From positions 1-23,148 of IMG/VR virus record IMGVR_UViG_3300030107_005474: 23,148 nt of DNA. The stretch is one strand, 5' to 3'. Each line of letters opens with the position of its first letter. The first letter of the stretch is position 1. The notes under the pieces were generated by a model. It was not told where the DNA came from. It saw only the letters and a program-made list of their open reading frames with translations, and ran no database searches. The position numbers and the translations under genes are program-made. Below, in pieces: positions 13,202 through 20,551 of the stretch. The stretch is from a virus.

Positions 13202-13570
13202 ATGGAGAATGAAATCTTTATATCGAGAAATGTGCCAAGTTCTAAGAATGGAAAAAGATGGACTGGGAAATATCTTATACATTCTAAAACTACAATGAAT
13301 TATATAAAGGATACTAAATTAGAATACGTGATGAATAAAGAAAAGTTTCAATATATGATAAAAGAAAAAGAAGCTCCTTATAAGATTTCATTCAAATTCC
13401 ATAGAAGTACAAGACGGAAATTCGATTACATTAACCCAGCTCAAACTGTACAAGATTTGATGGTTAAATATAATTGGATAGAAGACGATAATTGTAATTA
13501 TATAATACCTTATTTTGAAGAGTATGAATATAATAAAGAGAAACCAGGTGTAACAATAAAAGTATTATGA
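13202..13570 (+). CDS. rusA: RusA-like Holliday junction resolvase
   Basis: A dimeric, metal-dependent endonuclease that would resolve four-way junctions. The family signature is clear: PSSKNGKR near residues 12-18, RRKFDYINPAQTVQDLMV at about 71-88 with D75 and D85 equivalent to conserved acidic residues of RusA, then IEDDN at 93-97 supplying further acidic metal ligands, and a beta strand near the C-terminus (GVTIKVL). The length (122) matches RusA (about 120). It sits in the recombination cluster and overlaps the following gene by ATGA. Confidence 0.8.
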   Translation: MENEIFISRNVPSSKNGKRWTGKYLIHSKTTMNYIKDTKLEYVMNKEKFQYMIKEKEAPYKISFKFHRSTRRKFDYINPAQTVQDLMVKYNWIEDDNCNYIIPYFEEYEYNKEKPGVTIKVL

Positions 13571-13998
13571 ATGATTATTATATAAACGAATTTATAGAGA
13601 AATTCTGTGAGATACATAGAGTAAGTAAATCTATGTTATTTTCTAAAAGTAGAAAAAGAGAATTAGTTGACAGGAGAGGAGTATTAGCTTTCTTTTTAAG
13701 ATATAAAGCTAAACTAACTTGGCAAAAAATTGGAAATATAATGAATAGAAAACATTGTGCTATCTTATATGTTGTAAATAAAACAGAAGGCCTTATATCA
13801 GTTTATCCACATATAAAAAGAATGATTGATGAGACAAATAAATTGTATTTACAATATAAACACGTGATAGAAAAAAACGATGATAAAAAAGAAAGTATAT
13901 ATTCTCATCTTTTAACAGATAATCAAAGATTAAAAGAGAGAATAGAAAAGAATGAAAAACTATTAAAACAACTTATAAATTTAGAACAAGATGGCTAA
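13567..13998 (+). CDS. DnaA domain IV-like DNA-binding protein with coiled-coil tail
   Basis: Residues about 8-80 resemble the C-terminal DNA-binding domain (domain IV) of DnaA: a VSKSMLFSKSRKRELVDRRG segment that includes the basic loop, then LTWQKIGNIMNRKHCAIL, which lines up with the DnaA signature (IG..F.RDHSTV). The AAA+ ATPase domain is absent. The C-terminal 60 residues are Lys/Glu/Asn-rich and probably a coiled coil, perhaps for oligomerisation. It could bind DnaA-box-like sites and mark the phage origin or compete with host DnaA. Stop and next start overlap by eight bases. Confidence 0.75.
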   Translation: MNDYYINEFIEKFCEIHRVSKSMLFSKSRKRELVDRRGVLAFFLRYKAKLTWQKIGNIMNRKHCAILYVVNKTEGLISVYPHIKRMIDETNKLYLQYKHVIEKNDDKKESIYSHLLTDNQRLKERIEKNEKLLKQLINLEQDG

Positions 13999-14323
13999 AA
14001 AACAAACCAAAACCAAAATTAAAATTGCAGGTAAAAGTTATATGATTCCTGTAGATGTAAAAAAATCTATTGAATTTTTAAGCGATGTTATAAGAGCTCA
14101 TGAAGTAGCTTTATTAACATGGGAACATAAAGTTTGGAATAAACAAGCTTTAGACGAAAAAGACATTGCTGTATTTGAGCAGAACATGCATGAATATGTA
14201 ATGAGAATACCTAATGCAGGAGAAATTTTAGCTAATATGGTAAAGATTGATGAAAAGGAAAAGAATCTAAAAGAAGAGGAAACAACTGAAGAAAAAGTAG
14301 ATGAAGTTAATCAAGAAGCATAG
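13991..14323 (+). CDS. Hypothetical 110-aa protein with acidic tail
   Basis: The N-terminus is strongly basic (about 12 Lys, Thr and Gln residues), followed by a segment (IKIAGKSYMIPVDV) and a helical middle; the last 25 residues are almost all Glu, Lys and Val. There is a superficial likeness to the start of ZapA-type cell-division proteins, too short to rely on. It overlaps both neighbours and is probably coupled to the exonuclease gene. Confidence 0.6.
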   Translation: MAKKQTKTKIKIAGKSYMIPVDVKKSIEFLSDVIRAHEVALLTWEHKVWNKQALDEKDIAVFEQNMHEYVMRIPNAGEILANMVKIDEKEKNLKEEETTEEKVDEVNQEA

Positions 14324-15104
14324 TTTAAATCAACATAACTATTATAATGATACAGAATATGTATCTAATAGTATGCTAAACTATATATCTATATCTCCTG
14401 AGTACTTTAGATTTAGACAAGATTTTCCACAAACTGCTACGCCTTCTATGAAATTAGGCTCGGCAATACATATGAACGTATTACAGCCTGAATTGTTTTA
14501 TGGAACTTATGCTGTATCTCCTAAGTTTGACAAAAGAACCAAACAAGGTAAAATAGATAGTCAAGAGTTTATTGACCATAATAAATTTAAAACTATTATT
14601 AGTGAATCTGATTATCATTTAATAGAACAAATAACTTTGAAAACTATGAAAGATGGTACAGTAAATCGTTTATTGACAAATGGAGAAGCAGAAAAAATAA
14701 TTGTATGGAATAATGAGCATTATAATGTAAACTGTAAAGGTATGTTAGACTATCATAGAGACGATATGATAATAGACCTTAAAACAACTAAAGATTGTTC
14801 TTACAATGGATTTATGAAGTCTATGAGAAAATTTAAATATCATAAACAAGCTGCATTCTATATGGACGCTGTAAAGGCTACTAGGTTTATTATTGTAGCA
14901 ATAGAAAAGACTCCACCATTTTCTATTAATGTATTTGAACTAGGAGACGATATGATAGACGAAGGTAGAGATATGTATAACCATGAATTGGAAACTTATA
15001 AATATTGTACAGAGAATGATTACTGGCCTGGAGCTGGATTCGACCCTCTAGACAAAAAATCAGAGAGAACAATTCATATATTAACCAATAATTATGAAAT
15101 CTAA
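14301..15104 (+). CDS. PD-(D/E)XK exonuclease, RecE/exonuclease VIII-like
   Basis: A recombination nuclease that would resect double-stranded ends to give single strands for the Rad52-like annealing protein. Motifs of the phage RecB/RecE-type PD-(D/E)XK family are visible: GSAIHMNVLQPE (about 53-64) with His57, GMLDYH with D150, IIDLKTTKD with D159 and K161 as the active-site D-x-K, and HKQAAFYMD with Q183. The length (267) fits the nuclease domain of RecE. The start overlaps the preceding gene by 23 bases. Direction of digestion cannot be told from sequence. Confidence 0.85.
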   Translation: MKLIKKHSLNQHNYYNDTEYVSNSMLNYISISPEYFRFRQDFPQTATPSMKLGSAIHMNVLQPELFYGTYAVSPKFDKRTKQGKIDSQEFIDHNKFKTIISESDYHLIEQITLKTMKDGTVNRLLTNGEAEKIIVWNNEHYNVNCKGMLDYHRDDMIIDLKTTKDCSYNGFMKSMRKFKYHKQAAFYMDAVKATRFIIVAIEKTPPFSINVFELGDDMIDEGRDMYNHELETYKYCTENDYWPGAGFDPLDKKSERTIHILTNNYEI

Positions 15105-15504
15105 GTCGGTGTTATTTGAAGGCGGGGTAGAAAAAATATCTACCCTTGCCGACGGCTCATTAAGGATACACATAGGTACTCCTGAGCTATCTAATGAAAC
15201 TATGGTAAATCTATTTAAATTAAATAGAAAAACAGGATATGTATTATTATCTCCCTACCCTGTTAATGAGGACCAAAAAATTGCCGTAGAAAAAGCTACT
15301 GAAACTATAGAACATGAGTCTACAGAGTTTGGTAACAAAACTCCTAGTCAAAGATTAAGAGCTGTATTATATGTACATTGGGAACAAACACAACCTAAAC
15401 AACTAAATCCTGATACAGGTAATTTAGAATTGGTTGAATTTGACTTGTTTTATAAAAGAGAATTAAACAAGATTGTTGAACATTATAAAACTAAATTAAG
15501 CTAA
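15094..15504 (+). CDS. Conserved hypothetical phage protein (136 aa)
   Basis: I recognise the pattern rather than a function: a beta-rich start (ADGSLRIHIGTPELS), a middle reading TGYVLLSPYP, then SQRLRAVLYVHWEQ and a helical end with YKTKL. Proteins of this shape occur in many tailed phages within replication or recombination clusters. Its place right after the exonuclease, with an 11-base overlap, suggests an accessory recombination or replication role. The stop overlaps the next start (TAATG). Confidence 0.7.
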   Translation: MKSKSVLFEGGVEKISTLADGSLRIHIGTPELSNETMVNLFKLNRKTGYVLLSPYPVNEDQKIAVEKATETIEHESTEFGNKTPSQRLRAVLYVHWEQTQPKQLNPDTGNLELVEFDLFYKRELNKIVEHYKTKLS

Positions 15505-15635
15505 TGGCAATAAAAACATTCGTATATCAAAAAGAAAAACAGAAAAAGAGGCCTGGTGTTCATGCTAAAAGCAAAACATCAAATTTAAAACAAAGTAGAA
15601 ATTATAAAAAAAAGTATCGTGGCCAAGGAAGATAA
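15504..15635 (+). CDS. Small very basic protein (43 aa)
   Basis: Nearly half of the 43 residues are Lys, Arg or Gln, with no hydrophobic core, so the peptide is probably disordered and could bind nucleic acid. ATG overlaps the previous stop (TAATG) and its end overlaps the following GTG start, which argues for a real gene. No family is recognised. Confidence 0.55.
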   Translation: MAIKTFVYQKEKQKKRPGVHAKSKTSNLKQSRNYKKKYRGQGR

Positions 15636-15903
15636 AAAACATAGTAAATACTATTATGATTATGATAGAAATAAAAATATGACATCTACATATGATATAG
15701 AAGATAGTAGAATACCTGAATACTATAAAGGTAAAGAAGGGTATGAAGCTAGAAAAGTTTGTGACAACTTTGAATTAACTTATCATATAGGAACAGCTGT
15801 AACATATTTATTAAGAGCATATCGCAAACATGATACGCCTGTAGATTGTATTAAAAAAGCAATAGCTCATTTAGAATTTGAATTAGAAAAATTAAAAAAA
15901 TAA
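15619..15903 (+). CDS. DUF3310-family protein (94 aa)
   Basis: The C-terminal two thirds fit DUF3310, the domain also present in T7 gp1.7 (a nucleotide kinase): IPEYYKGKEGYEARKV, then FELTYHIGTAVTYLLRAYRKH, and a final CIKKAIAHLEFELEKL helix. The family usually has the pattern F-GNA-KYI-RA-K, matched here. The N-terminus is a Lys/Tyr/Asp-rich extension beginning with GTG; an ATG 20 codons later (15679) is the alternative start. A role in nucleotide metabolism follows from the T7 relative but is not proven for this branch. Confidence 0.75.
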   Translation: MAKEDKKHSKYYYDYDRNKNMTSTYDIEDSRIPEYYKGKEGYEARKVCDNFELTYHIGTAVTYLLRAYRKHDTPVDCIKKAIAHLEFELEKLKK

Positions 15904-15907
15904 AATT

Positions 15908-16063
15908 ATGTTGGCATTTTTAACATTTATTGTTGGGTTTATTTCTGGAATGTATGTAGTAACTCAATATGAAAAAAGTATAGATAGAAATATCGAAAGA
16001 AATAGTAAAAAAAAAACATACGTAGATTTCGTAGAAAAACATTATAAAAAGAAAGATGATTAG
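15908..16063 (+). CDS. Small membrane-anchored protein (51 aa)
   Basis: Residues about 2-18 are a hydrophobic helix (uncleaved anchor), followed by a basic tail of Lys, Arg and Asn. The frame ends inside the start of the methyltransferase gene (eight-base overlap). Function unknown. Confidence 0.6.
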   Translation: MLAFLTFIVGFISGMYVVTQYEKSIDRNIERNSKKKTYVDFVEKHYKKKDD

Positions 16064-16868
16064 TTATATAGGGGGCAAAAGTAGAATGGCTAAATGGATA
16101 TCTGAATATATTCCAAAAGACATAGAATCCTATATAGAAGTATTTGGAGGAGCTTTCTGGGTATATCTCAAAGGAGATGTATCTAGTTCTCCAAAATTAG
16201 AAAAAGTTGTTTATAACGATAAGAATAGGTTTATGGTTAATCTTATTCAATGTTGCACTGACCCTTTAATGTTTTATAATCATATAGAAAAAATTAAATC
16301 ACAAGATGAAAAATTATTTTATCAATATCAAAAAGAAATAAATAATACATGTGATTTAGGCTTTCCAGATTTTTCAATGGACTTAGCTATGAAATATGCT
16401 TATGTTGCTACACAAGTATTTAGTGGAAGTAAAATAATGGAATCTAAATATATAGATTTAAAAGGTAAATATAAGTGTAAGTTTGATTCTTTTCGTGATA
16501 GATTATTAAATTTTGATATAGTAAATCGTTTAATAAAAATAAGTCAATGTGAAAATTTAGATTATACAGAATGTATTTCTAAATATGATGGAACTACTAG
16601 CTTCTTTTATTTAGACCCACCATATTGGAAAACAGAAAAATATTATTCTAATCATGATTTTGACGCATTAGACCATGAAACATTATCTAAGTGGCTACAA
16701 AATATAAGAGGTAAATTTGCATTATCTTATTATTATTTTGAAGAGCTAGAAGAGATGTATCCTAGAAAAGATTTCCGATGGGTGAGCAAAGAGTTTACAA
16801 AAGCTGCTGGAGCACAAAAAGGAAAGAAACAAAATAAAGGAGAAGAATTATTAATTATGAATTATTAA
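16056..16868 (+). CDS. DNA adenine N6-methyltransferase, D12 (Dam) class
   Basis: S-adenosylmethionine-dependent methylation of adenine N6 in DNA. The D12-class order is clear: YIGGKSRMAKWI at residues 4-15, SAM-binding motif VFGGAF at 29-34 (FxGxG type), a target-recognition region in the middle, and the catalytic DPPY at 187-190. The length (270) matches Dam and T4 Dam. The recognition site cannot be read from sequence; many members methylate GATC, yet that tetranucleotide is almost missing from this window. The enzyme may protect phage DNA from restriction or control gene expression. No partner endonuclease gene is adjacent, so it is an orphan. Confidence 0.9.
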   Translation: MISYIGGKSRMAKWISEYIPKDIESYIEVFGGAFWVYLKGDVSSSPKLEKVVYNDKNRFMVNLIQCCTDPLMFYNHIEKIKSQDEKLFYQYQKEINNTCDLGFPDFSMDLAMKYAYVATQVFSGSKIMESKYIDLKGKYKCKFDSFRDRLLNFDIVNRLIKISQCENLDYTECISKYDGTTSFFYLDPPYWKTEKYYSNHDFDALDHETLSKWLQNIRGKFALSYYYFEELEEMYPRKDFRWVSKEFTKAAGAQKGKKQNKGEELLIMNY

Positions 16869-16884
16869 CTAAAAATTAAATAAA

Positions 16885-17061
16885 ATGGAAGATTTGTTAG
16901 ATAAGCTACAAAATTTAGAAGACTCAGTAATGAATAAACTGGAAAGAAAACTAGACAACACTCAAGATGAAATAGACAAAGAAGAATTAGAAGAGCGTAT
17001 AGAAGAGATTCGTGATAAATTTAGCGATATACAAGATATGGTTGCTTCAACAGAATATTAA
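16885..17061 (+). CDS. Small acidic coiled-coil protein (58 aa)
   Basis: The whole protein has heptad-like leucines and isoleucines with dense Glu, Asp and Lys, i.e. one coiled coil. ATG is preceded by AAATAAA and, 14 bases further up, by TATTAACT, which overlaps the stop of the methyltransferase. No function is recognised; it could be a multimerising partner. Confidence 0.65.
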   Translation: MEDLLDKLQNLEDSVMNKLERKLDNTQDEIDKEELEERIEEIRDKFSDIQDMVASTEY

Positions 17062-17071
17062 AAAGAAGTAA

Positions 17072-17401
17072 ATGGATAATTTAGAACCAGGTCAAATAGT
17101 TTATTGTGATATTACTTACGAGTATGATAGACCTTATCGTAATAGAACTAAAACAGAAACTATAAATCTGGTAAATATTGTATTTGGTAGAGAGTATGTA
17201 TCTACATACCCTCTGCTAGAATACAAAAAATATAAAAGAGATATATTAAAAATAAATCGTAAAAAACCTATACAATGTGATGTAAGAGTTATAGATTTAA
17301 AAATCCATGCTAAAATGGGGTTTAAAAATAAATCTAAAGGGTATACACAGGTAAAGCGTAGTGAACAAATTAGAAATAAAATAACAGGAGCTTATGAATA
17401 A
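17072..17401 (+). CDS. Hypothetical 109-aa basic protein
   Basis: A Lys/Arg-rich, beta-leaning protein that starts MDNLEPGQIVYCDITY, which looks like a small beta-barrel (SH3 or Tudor-like) opening, and ends in a basic helix. No family is named with confidence. It overlaps the next gene by eight bases. Confidence 0.65.
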   Translation: MDNLEPGQIVYCDITYEYDRPYRNRTKTETINLVNIVFGREYVSTYPLLEYKKYKRDILKINRKKPIQCDVRVIDLKIHAKMGFKNKSKGYTQVKRSEQIRNKITGAYE

Positions 17402-17594
17402 ATATAATAACATAAAAAGAATATTAAGAAATCAAATAGATAAAGGTGTAAAATCATTATGGACATTTGATGAAGAAAAAAAAGAGTTTAATTATCTATA
17501 TAAACGATTTGATGATAAACTAAAAATATATACACCTCAACAATTAATTGATAAATTAGAAGAAAAAGTAAAAGAAAATGACAGTAGAAACTAA
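17394..17594 (+). CDS. Hypothetical 66-aa protein
   Basis: A short, mostly helical basic protein with a Lys/Glu-rich C-terminus, coupled to both neighbours by short overlaps. Function unknown. Confidence 0.6.
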   Translation: MNKYNNIKRILRNQIDKGVKSLWTFDEEKKEFNYLYKRFDDKLKIYTPQQLIDKLEEKVKENDSRN

Positions 17595-17694
17595 ATTAAG
17601 ATATTGGAGAAAATATAAAAGATATCTAGAAAAGTGTATTAAAGTAGTAGATAAAACTATTAAAAATTTAGATAAACGTAGATTTAAAAATTAA
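17578..17694 (+). CDS. Hypothetical 38-aa very basic protein, last rightward gene
   Basis: The frame starts within the previous gene and ends with TAA at 17692-17694. Over a third of the residues are Lys or Arg in a single helix. Its stop overlaps the stop of the leftward metallophosphoesterase gene within TTAA (17691-17694), so the two convergent units end on the same four bases. Function unknown. Confidence 0.55.
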   Translation: MTVETKLRYWRKYKRYLEKCIKVVDKTIKNLDKRRFKN

Positions 17695-18977
17695 TCTAAT
17701 TCTACATTATAGTTTAATATACCCTGAAGTCCATTGTTTCTATGATATAGAAAAGCTTGGGCTTTTTTAATGTTCCCTATATAACCCTTACTATCATGCC
17801 AAAAATCAGTGGCAGACATAGAAGATAAATTACGAATAGTTATTCCTTGTAATTCTTCAATAGCTTGCATTTTTGTAGACTTATTTGTATGTAAATGACC
17901 TCTATGAACTTCAACATAATCCACATCACTCCATGCGTTTTTATATCTTTGTGATATAATACCAGGTAAATCATTAGCTTTAGGTCCGTCACCATGGTCA
18001 GATATAACCATATTCTTACCATATACCATCATCTTCATTAAACAATCACTATTGTCTACTTTAACATTTTCATTATTCTCATAATATAATTCTAAAGTAT
18101 CTCCTAAATGCATCATTGACTCTCTATCATGATTACCTGGAACAACCATTACATGTACATCTGCTATCTCTGATAAATAATTAATTGCTTTGATAAGTAA
18201 TTTTCTACCAGCTCTGTACATGTCTATATGATAATTGGAATTAAATTGTGGAGTACCTTTAGTTGTAGTAGGTATAGGCCAATCTCCATCAGAATTTAAG
18301 AAGTCATGACCCGCTATAAATAATATTTTATCTACATAGTATCCCTGAGCTCTATATAATAGATGTTCAATAGCATCAAACATTCTTGTCTCTGCTATTT
18401 CTAAACTATACTCATCACCTTTAATTCCTATTTTACCTAAATGTAAATCAAAAGCAGATATTTCTAAAAGATATTTATCTTTTTTATCATTCCTATCTCT
18501 TTTTTTACGTTCTACTTTAGGAGACAGATCGGCCAAATCTTCTTTTAATTGTTTTTTTACTATTTTAAGATTTAGTTCTGGCTTAATTCTAGTTAACCAT
18601 GCTTTCATACGATACATAGTAACTGTTGTAGGATTGTTATCTTTATCAAAACCTGTTACTTCATACGTTCCTATATCGTATTTATTTATTTCCCATTCAT
18701 TTAAATCAATTTTACAATGCTTTATTAAGTCATCTATTGATTTTACTCTATTAGAGTTTTCTACATATACTTTTAAATTGTCTTCTTGCTCCTCTATATT
18801 TATAACTTCTTTCTCTTTTTGATTCTGTGTATCACCAATTTCTTTGCGTAGTCTACGAGCCGTTCCTCTTATTACTTCGTAATTTGTATTAAATAATACA
18901 GCCGTTTCTGCGTACCTACTTCTTAATAAATGTGGATTTGCTAAAAGATGTTTCTTAATTTTATCAGTTAAAGACAT
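17691..18977 (-). CDS. Helix-turn-helix metallophosphoesterase (428 aa)
   Basis: Calcineurin-like phosphoesterase with an N-terminal DNA-binding part. Residues about 1-48 form a helix-turn-helix-like segment, residues about 60-160 a poorly conserved charged linker, and 170-428 the catalytic domain: D177-x-H179, HDFLNSDGD around 224-231, GNHD at 281-284, H328 and the H358-RGH-LH363 group. These supply the usual two-metal site, so it should hydrolyse phosphodiesters or phosphomonoesters, possibly in DNA given the HTH domain. The substrate is unknown. It lies on the minus strand beside virion genes, opposite to the replication genes, behind a promoter box at 19060-19067. Confidence 0.85.
   Translation of the reverse strand: MSLTDKIKKHLLANPHLLRSRYAETAVLFNTNYEVIRGTARRLRKEIGDTQNQKEKEVINIEEQEDNLKVYVENSNRVKSIDDLIKHCKIDLNEWEINKYDIGTYEVTGFDKDNNPTTVTMYRMKAWLTRIKPELNLKIVKKQLKEDLADLSPKVERKKRDRNDKKDKYLLEISAFDLHLGKIGIKGDEYSLEIAETRMFDAIEHLLYRAQGYYVDKILFIAGHDFLNSDGDWPIPTTTKGTPQFNSNYHIDMYRAGRKLLIKAINYLSEIADVHVMVVPGNHDRESMMHLGDTLELYYENNENVKVDNSDCLMKMMVYGKNMVISDHGDGPKANDLPGIISQRYKNAWSDVDYVEVHRGHLHTNKSTKMQAIEELQGITIRNLSSMSATDFWHDSKGYIGNIKKAQAFLYHRNNGLQGILNYNVELD
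18527..18530. other. The only GATC found in the window
   Basis: Reading all 23,148 bases by eye I found this one GATC, inside the metallophosphoesterase gene. GTAC, with the same base composition, occurs at least twenty times. As GATC is a palindrome the count holds for both strands. The count was not computed and should be confirmed. Confidence 0.8.
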
Positions 18978-19050
18978 AATATTTTTTATGTTATTTTATA
19001 TGTCTATAAAATTATTATATATAGTTTTCAATGTAAAGCTTAAGAAAATT

Positions 19051-19072
19051 AGTTATCAACAAAGTTATCAAC
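19051..19072. repeat. Tandem direct repeat AGTTATCAAC (DnaA-box-like)
   Basis: AGTTATCAAC occurs at 19051-19060 and 19063-19072, separated by AA, a 12-base period close to one helical turn. Each copy contains TTATCAAC(A/T), one base away from the DnaA box TTATCCACA. The repeat overlaps the minus-strand promoter box at 19060-19067 and the stop of the 205-aa gene, so it may be an operator or an initiator-binding site. Confidence 0.6.
19060..19067 (-). promoter_or_regulatory. Bacteroidota-type -7 promoter box (TAACTTTG)
   Basis: A perfect TAnnTTTG match on the minus strand, 83 bases before the metallophosphoesterase ATG. It lies in the short gap between the virion genes and that gene, and the tandem repeat at 19051-19072 covers it. 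No TTG at the usual -33 spacing. Confidence 0.5.
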
Positions 19073-19685
19073 TTGTCTTTATCTTAGCATATGTGATGTC
19101 AGTACCAGAACGACTTGATACATAATAAAAATAAACAGGCTGGGATACATTATCAAACATTGACAAAAATGGATTATCAATCACTGTGGCAGGTCTAGTC
19201 ATACCTGTACTATTTGCAGACATAGTTCCTAAAAATGCTAACAATGAATGCTGCTCTCCACTACCTAAAGCATCTGAAAGTAATTTTATAGTATCTCCTC
19301 CCGATACTGCTGTTATTTTACCATCTGAACCTACTGTAAATGTTAAATCTCCAGGTGGATTAAAGCTCCAATGTAATTCATATATATTTGTACCAGCAGC
19401 ATTAAAATGAGATAATGATACATTAACTAATGATTCTCCTTTATTAAGTGTGAATAATAAATAAACTTCATTTGATGTTCCGTCTTTATGATACCCTAAT
19501 TCTACATTACTTGATATAGATTGTTGTTCCTTAGCAAAATTTTCTTTCCTTTCTGCTGTTACAATCTTTTCACTTTCTCGTAAAGTATGATTAGTTGTTT
19601 TTGTAGAAGAATCAACAGAATGCTTTAACGCTCCTCTATCTTTAGATAATTTATTGTACCTATCCTTATCACTAATTAAAGGCAT
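19068..19685 (-). CDS. Probable virion structural protein (205 aa)
   Basis: Residues 1-60 are polar and helical (Lys, Glu, Ser); the rest is rich in Gly, Ser, Thr and aromatic residues with the alternation of beta strands, typical of phage capsid-decoration or fibre domains. No named family is recognised. It is the third gene after the promoter box at 20544-20551, following the 129-aa and 142-aa beta-rich proteins with short gaps. A structural role is inferred from composition and neighbours. Confidence 0.65.
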   Translation of the reverse strand: MPLISDKDRYNKLSKDRGALKHSVDSSTKTTNHTLRESEKIVTAERKENFAKEQQSISSNVELGYHKDGTSNEVYLLFTLNKGESLVNVSLSHFNAAGTNIYELHWSFNPPGDLTFTVGSDGKITAVSGGDTIKLLSDALGSGEQHSLLAFLGTMSANSTGMTRPATVIDNPFLSMFDNVSQPVYFYYVSSRSGTDITYAKIKTS

Positions 19686-19693
19686 AATATATC

Positions 19694-20122
19694 TTAATCG
19701 TCATCAGATAATCCTAAATCTGGACCGTCACACAATAAAAATTGTACTTTTTGAGCTGCTGTTGTAGCGTCTATATCTAGATTTGCTGAATCATTTGCTG
19801 CACCGTCTAAATTAAGTGGAGCAAACATACACCATCCTGGCTTTAAATCAGCGATAACATCACCATCTGGCTTTACCGCTACTGGATAGTCTGTATCTAC
19901 ATTTTTTATAAATGCATATAAACGGTCTTTATTATGACTAGCTAAGTTAATAGTAGTGTCTGAAGTTCCATTACTCAATATTTCACCAGTAGATATTACA
20001 GCTGAGTCTACTGTTGAACTAGCTGTAGTAAAAGATGGCGAAAATGAAAGTACTTGATTTCCATCTGAATCTGTTAATGTTAAACTTCCTGATACTGTTA
20101 CCGATAATTGTTGTGTTGCCAT
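19694..20122 (-). CDS. Probable beta-rich virion protein (142 aa), paralogue of its neighbour
   Basis: A Ser/Thr/Asp-rich beta protein with no Cys-rich or catalytic motif. Its pattern (a beta hairpin ending in DSDG, then FIKNVDTDYPV, ADLKPG and a final beta segment) can be matched to VRNLDDTNFV and GILKPGEF in the 129-aa protein encoded just upstream, so the two probably share a fold and arose by duplication. Such pairs are common among decoration or head-fibre proteins. The exact role is unknown. Confidence 0.7.
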   Translation of the reverse strand: MATQQLSVTVSGSLTLTDSDGNQVLSFSPSFTTASSTVDSAVISTGEILSNGTSDTTINLASHNKDRLYAFIKNVDTDYPVAVKPDGDVIADLKPGWCMFAPLNLDGAANDSANLDIDATTAAQKVQFLLCDGPDLGLSDDD

Positions 20123-20137
20123 TTTTAAATATTTTTA

Positions 20138-20527
20138 TTATGCGTTAGCGTCTATTTCAATTGCAGCGTATTCTATTGTAACCGTTGCTGTGTCTGCTCT
20201 TGCTGTTGTTGTACCTGTACCTTTTATTATTGTCATTAAAAACTCACCTGGTTTTAATATACCTATATAATCAGCAGCACTAGAGGCTCCGTCATATATT
20301 TTAACAAAATTAGTATCATCTAAGTTTCTAACATATATCATTCTACCGTGTCCTGGAGCAGCCATTACAGTTGAGTCACCATCATGAGCTACATCTATTC
20401 TTCCTGTAGCTATTTGGTCTACACCTGTTATATTTAGTGTATAACTACCACTCTGTGACTGAGAATATCCTGTACCAGAATTAGCTGTCATATTTAAACT
20501 GCAATTAAGAGTATAATTTTTTGCCAT
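20138..20527 (-). CDS. Probable beta-rich virion protein (129 aa), first gene after a promoter
   Basis: Gly/Ser/Thr/Ala-rich with the strand-turn pattern of beta sandwiches and the VRNLDDTNFVKIYDG and GILKPGEFLMTIIKG segments that resemble its 142-aa neighbour. The -7 box at 20544-20551 lies 17 bases upstream of the ATG, giving a very short leader, as expected for an abundant structural protein. No family is named with confidence. Confidence 0.7.
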   Translation of the reverse strand: MAKNYTLNCSLNMTANSGTGYSQSQSGSYTLNITGVDQIATGRIDVAHDGDSTVMAAPGHGRMIYVRNLDDTNFVKIYDGASSAADYIGILKPGEFLMTIIKGTGTTTARADTATVTIEYAAIEIDANA

Positions 20528-20543
20528 CTTTTTTAATTTTTTA

Positions 20544-20551
20544 CAAAGTTA
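20544..20551 (-). promoter_or_regulatory. Bacteroidota-type -7 promoter box (TAACTTTG)
   Basis: A perfect TAnnTTTG match on the minus strand, overlapping the stop codon of the upstream 87-aa gene and 17 bases from the ATG of the 129-aa gene. It should start transcription of the three beta-rich genes. No TTG at the usual -33 spacing. Confidence 0.6.

Noticed and set aside
13991-14323. ZapA-like identity for the 110-aa protein
   Set aside because: Only the IKIAGKSY segment looks similar, and the length and the rest do not support it.
18634-19410. Plus-strand frames opposite the metallophosphoesterase and the 205-aa gene
   Set aside because: They lie opposite well-supported genes and have shadow-like composition.
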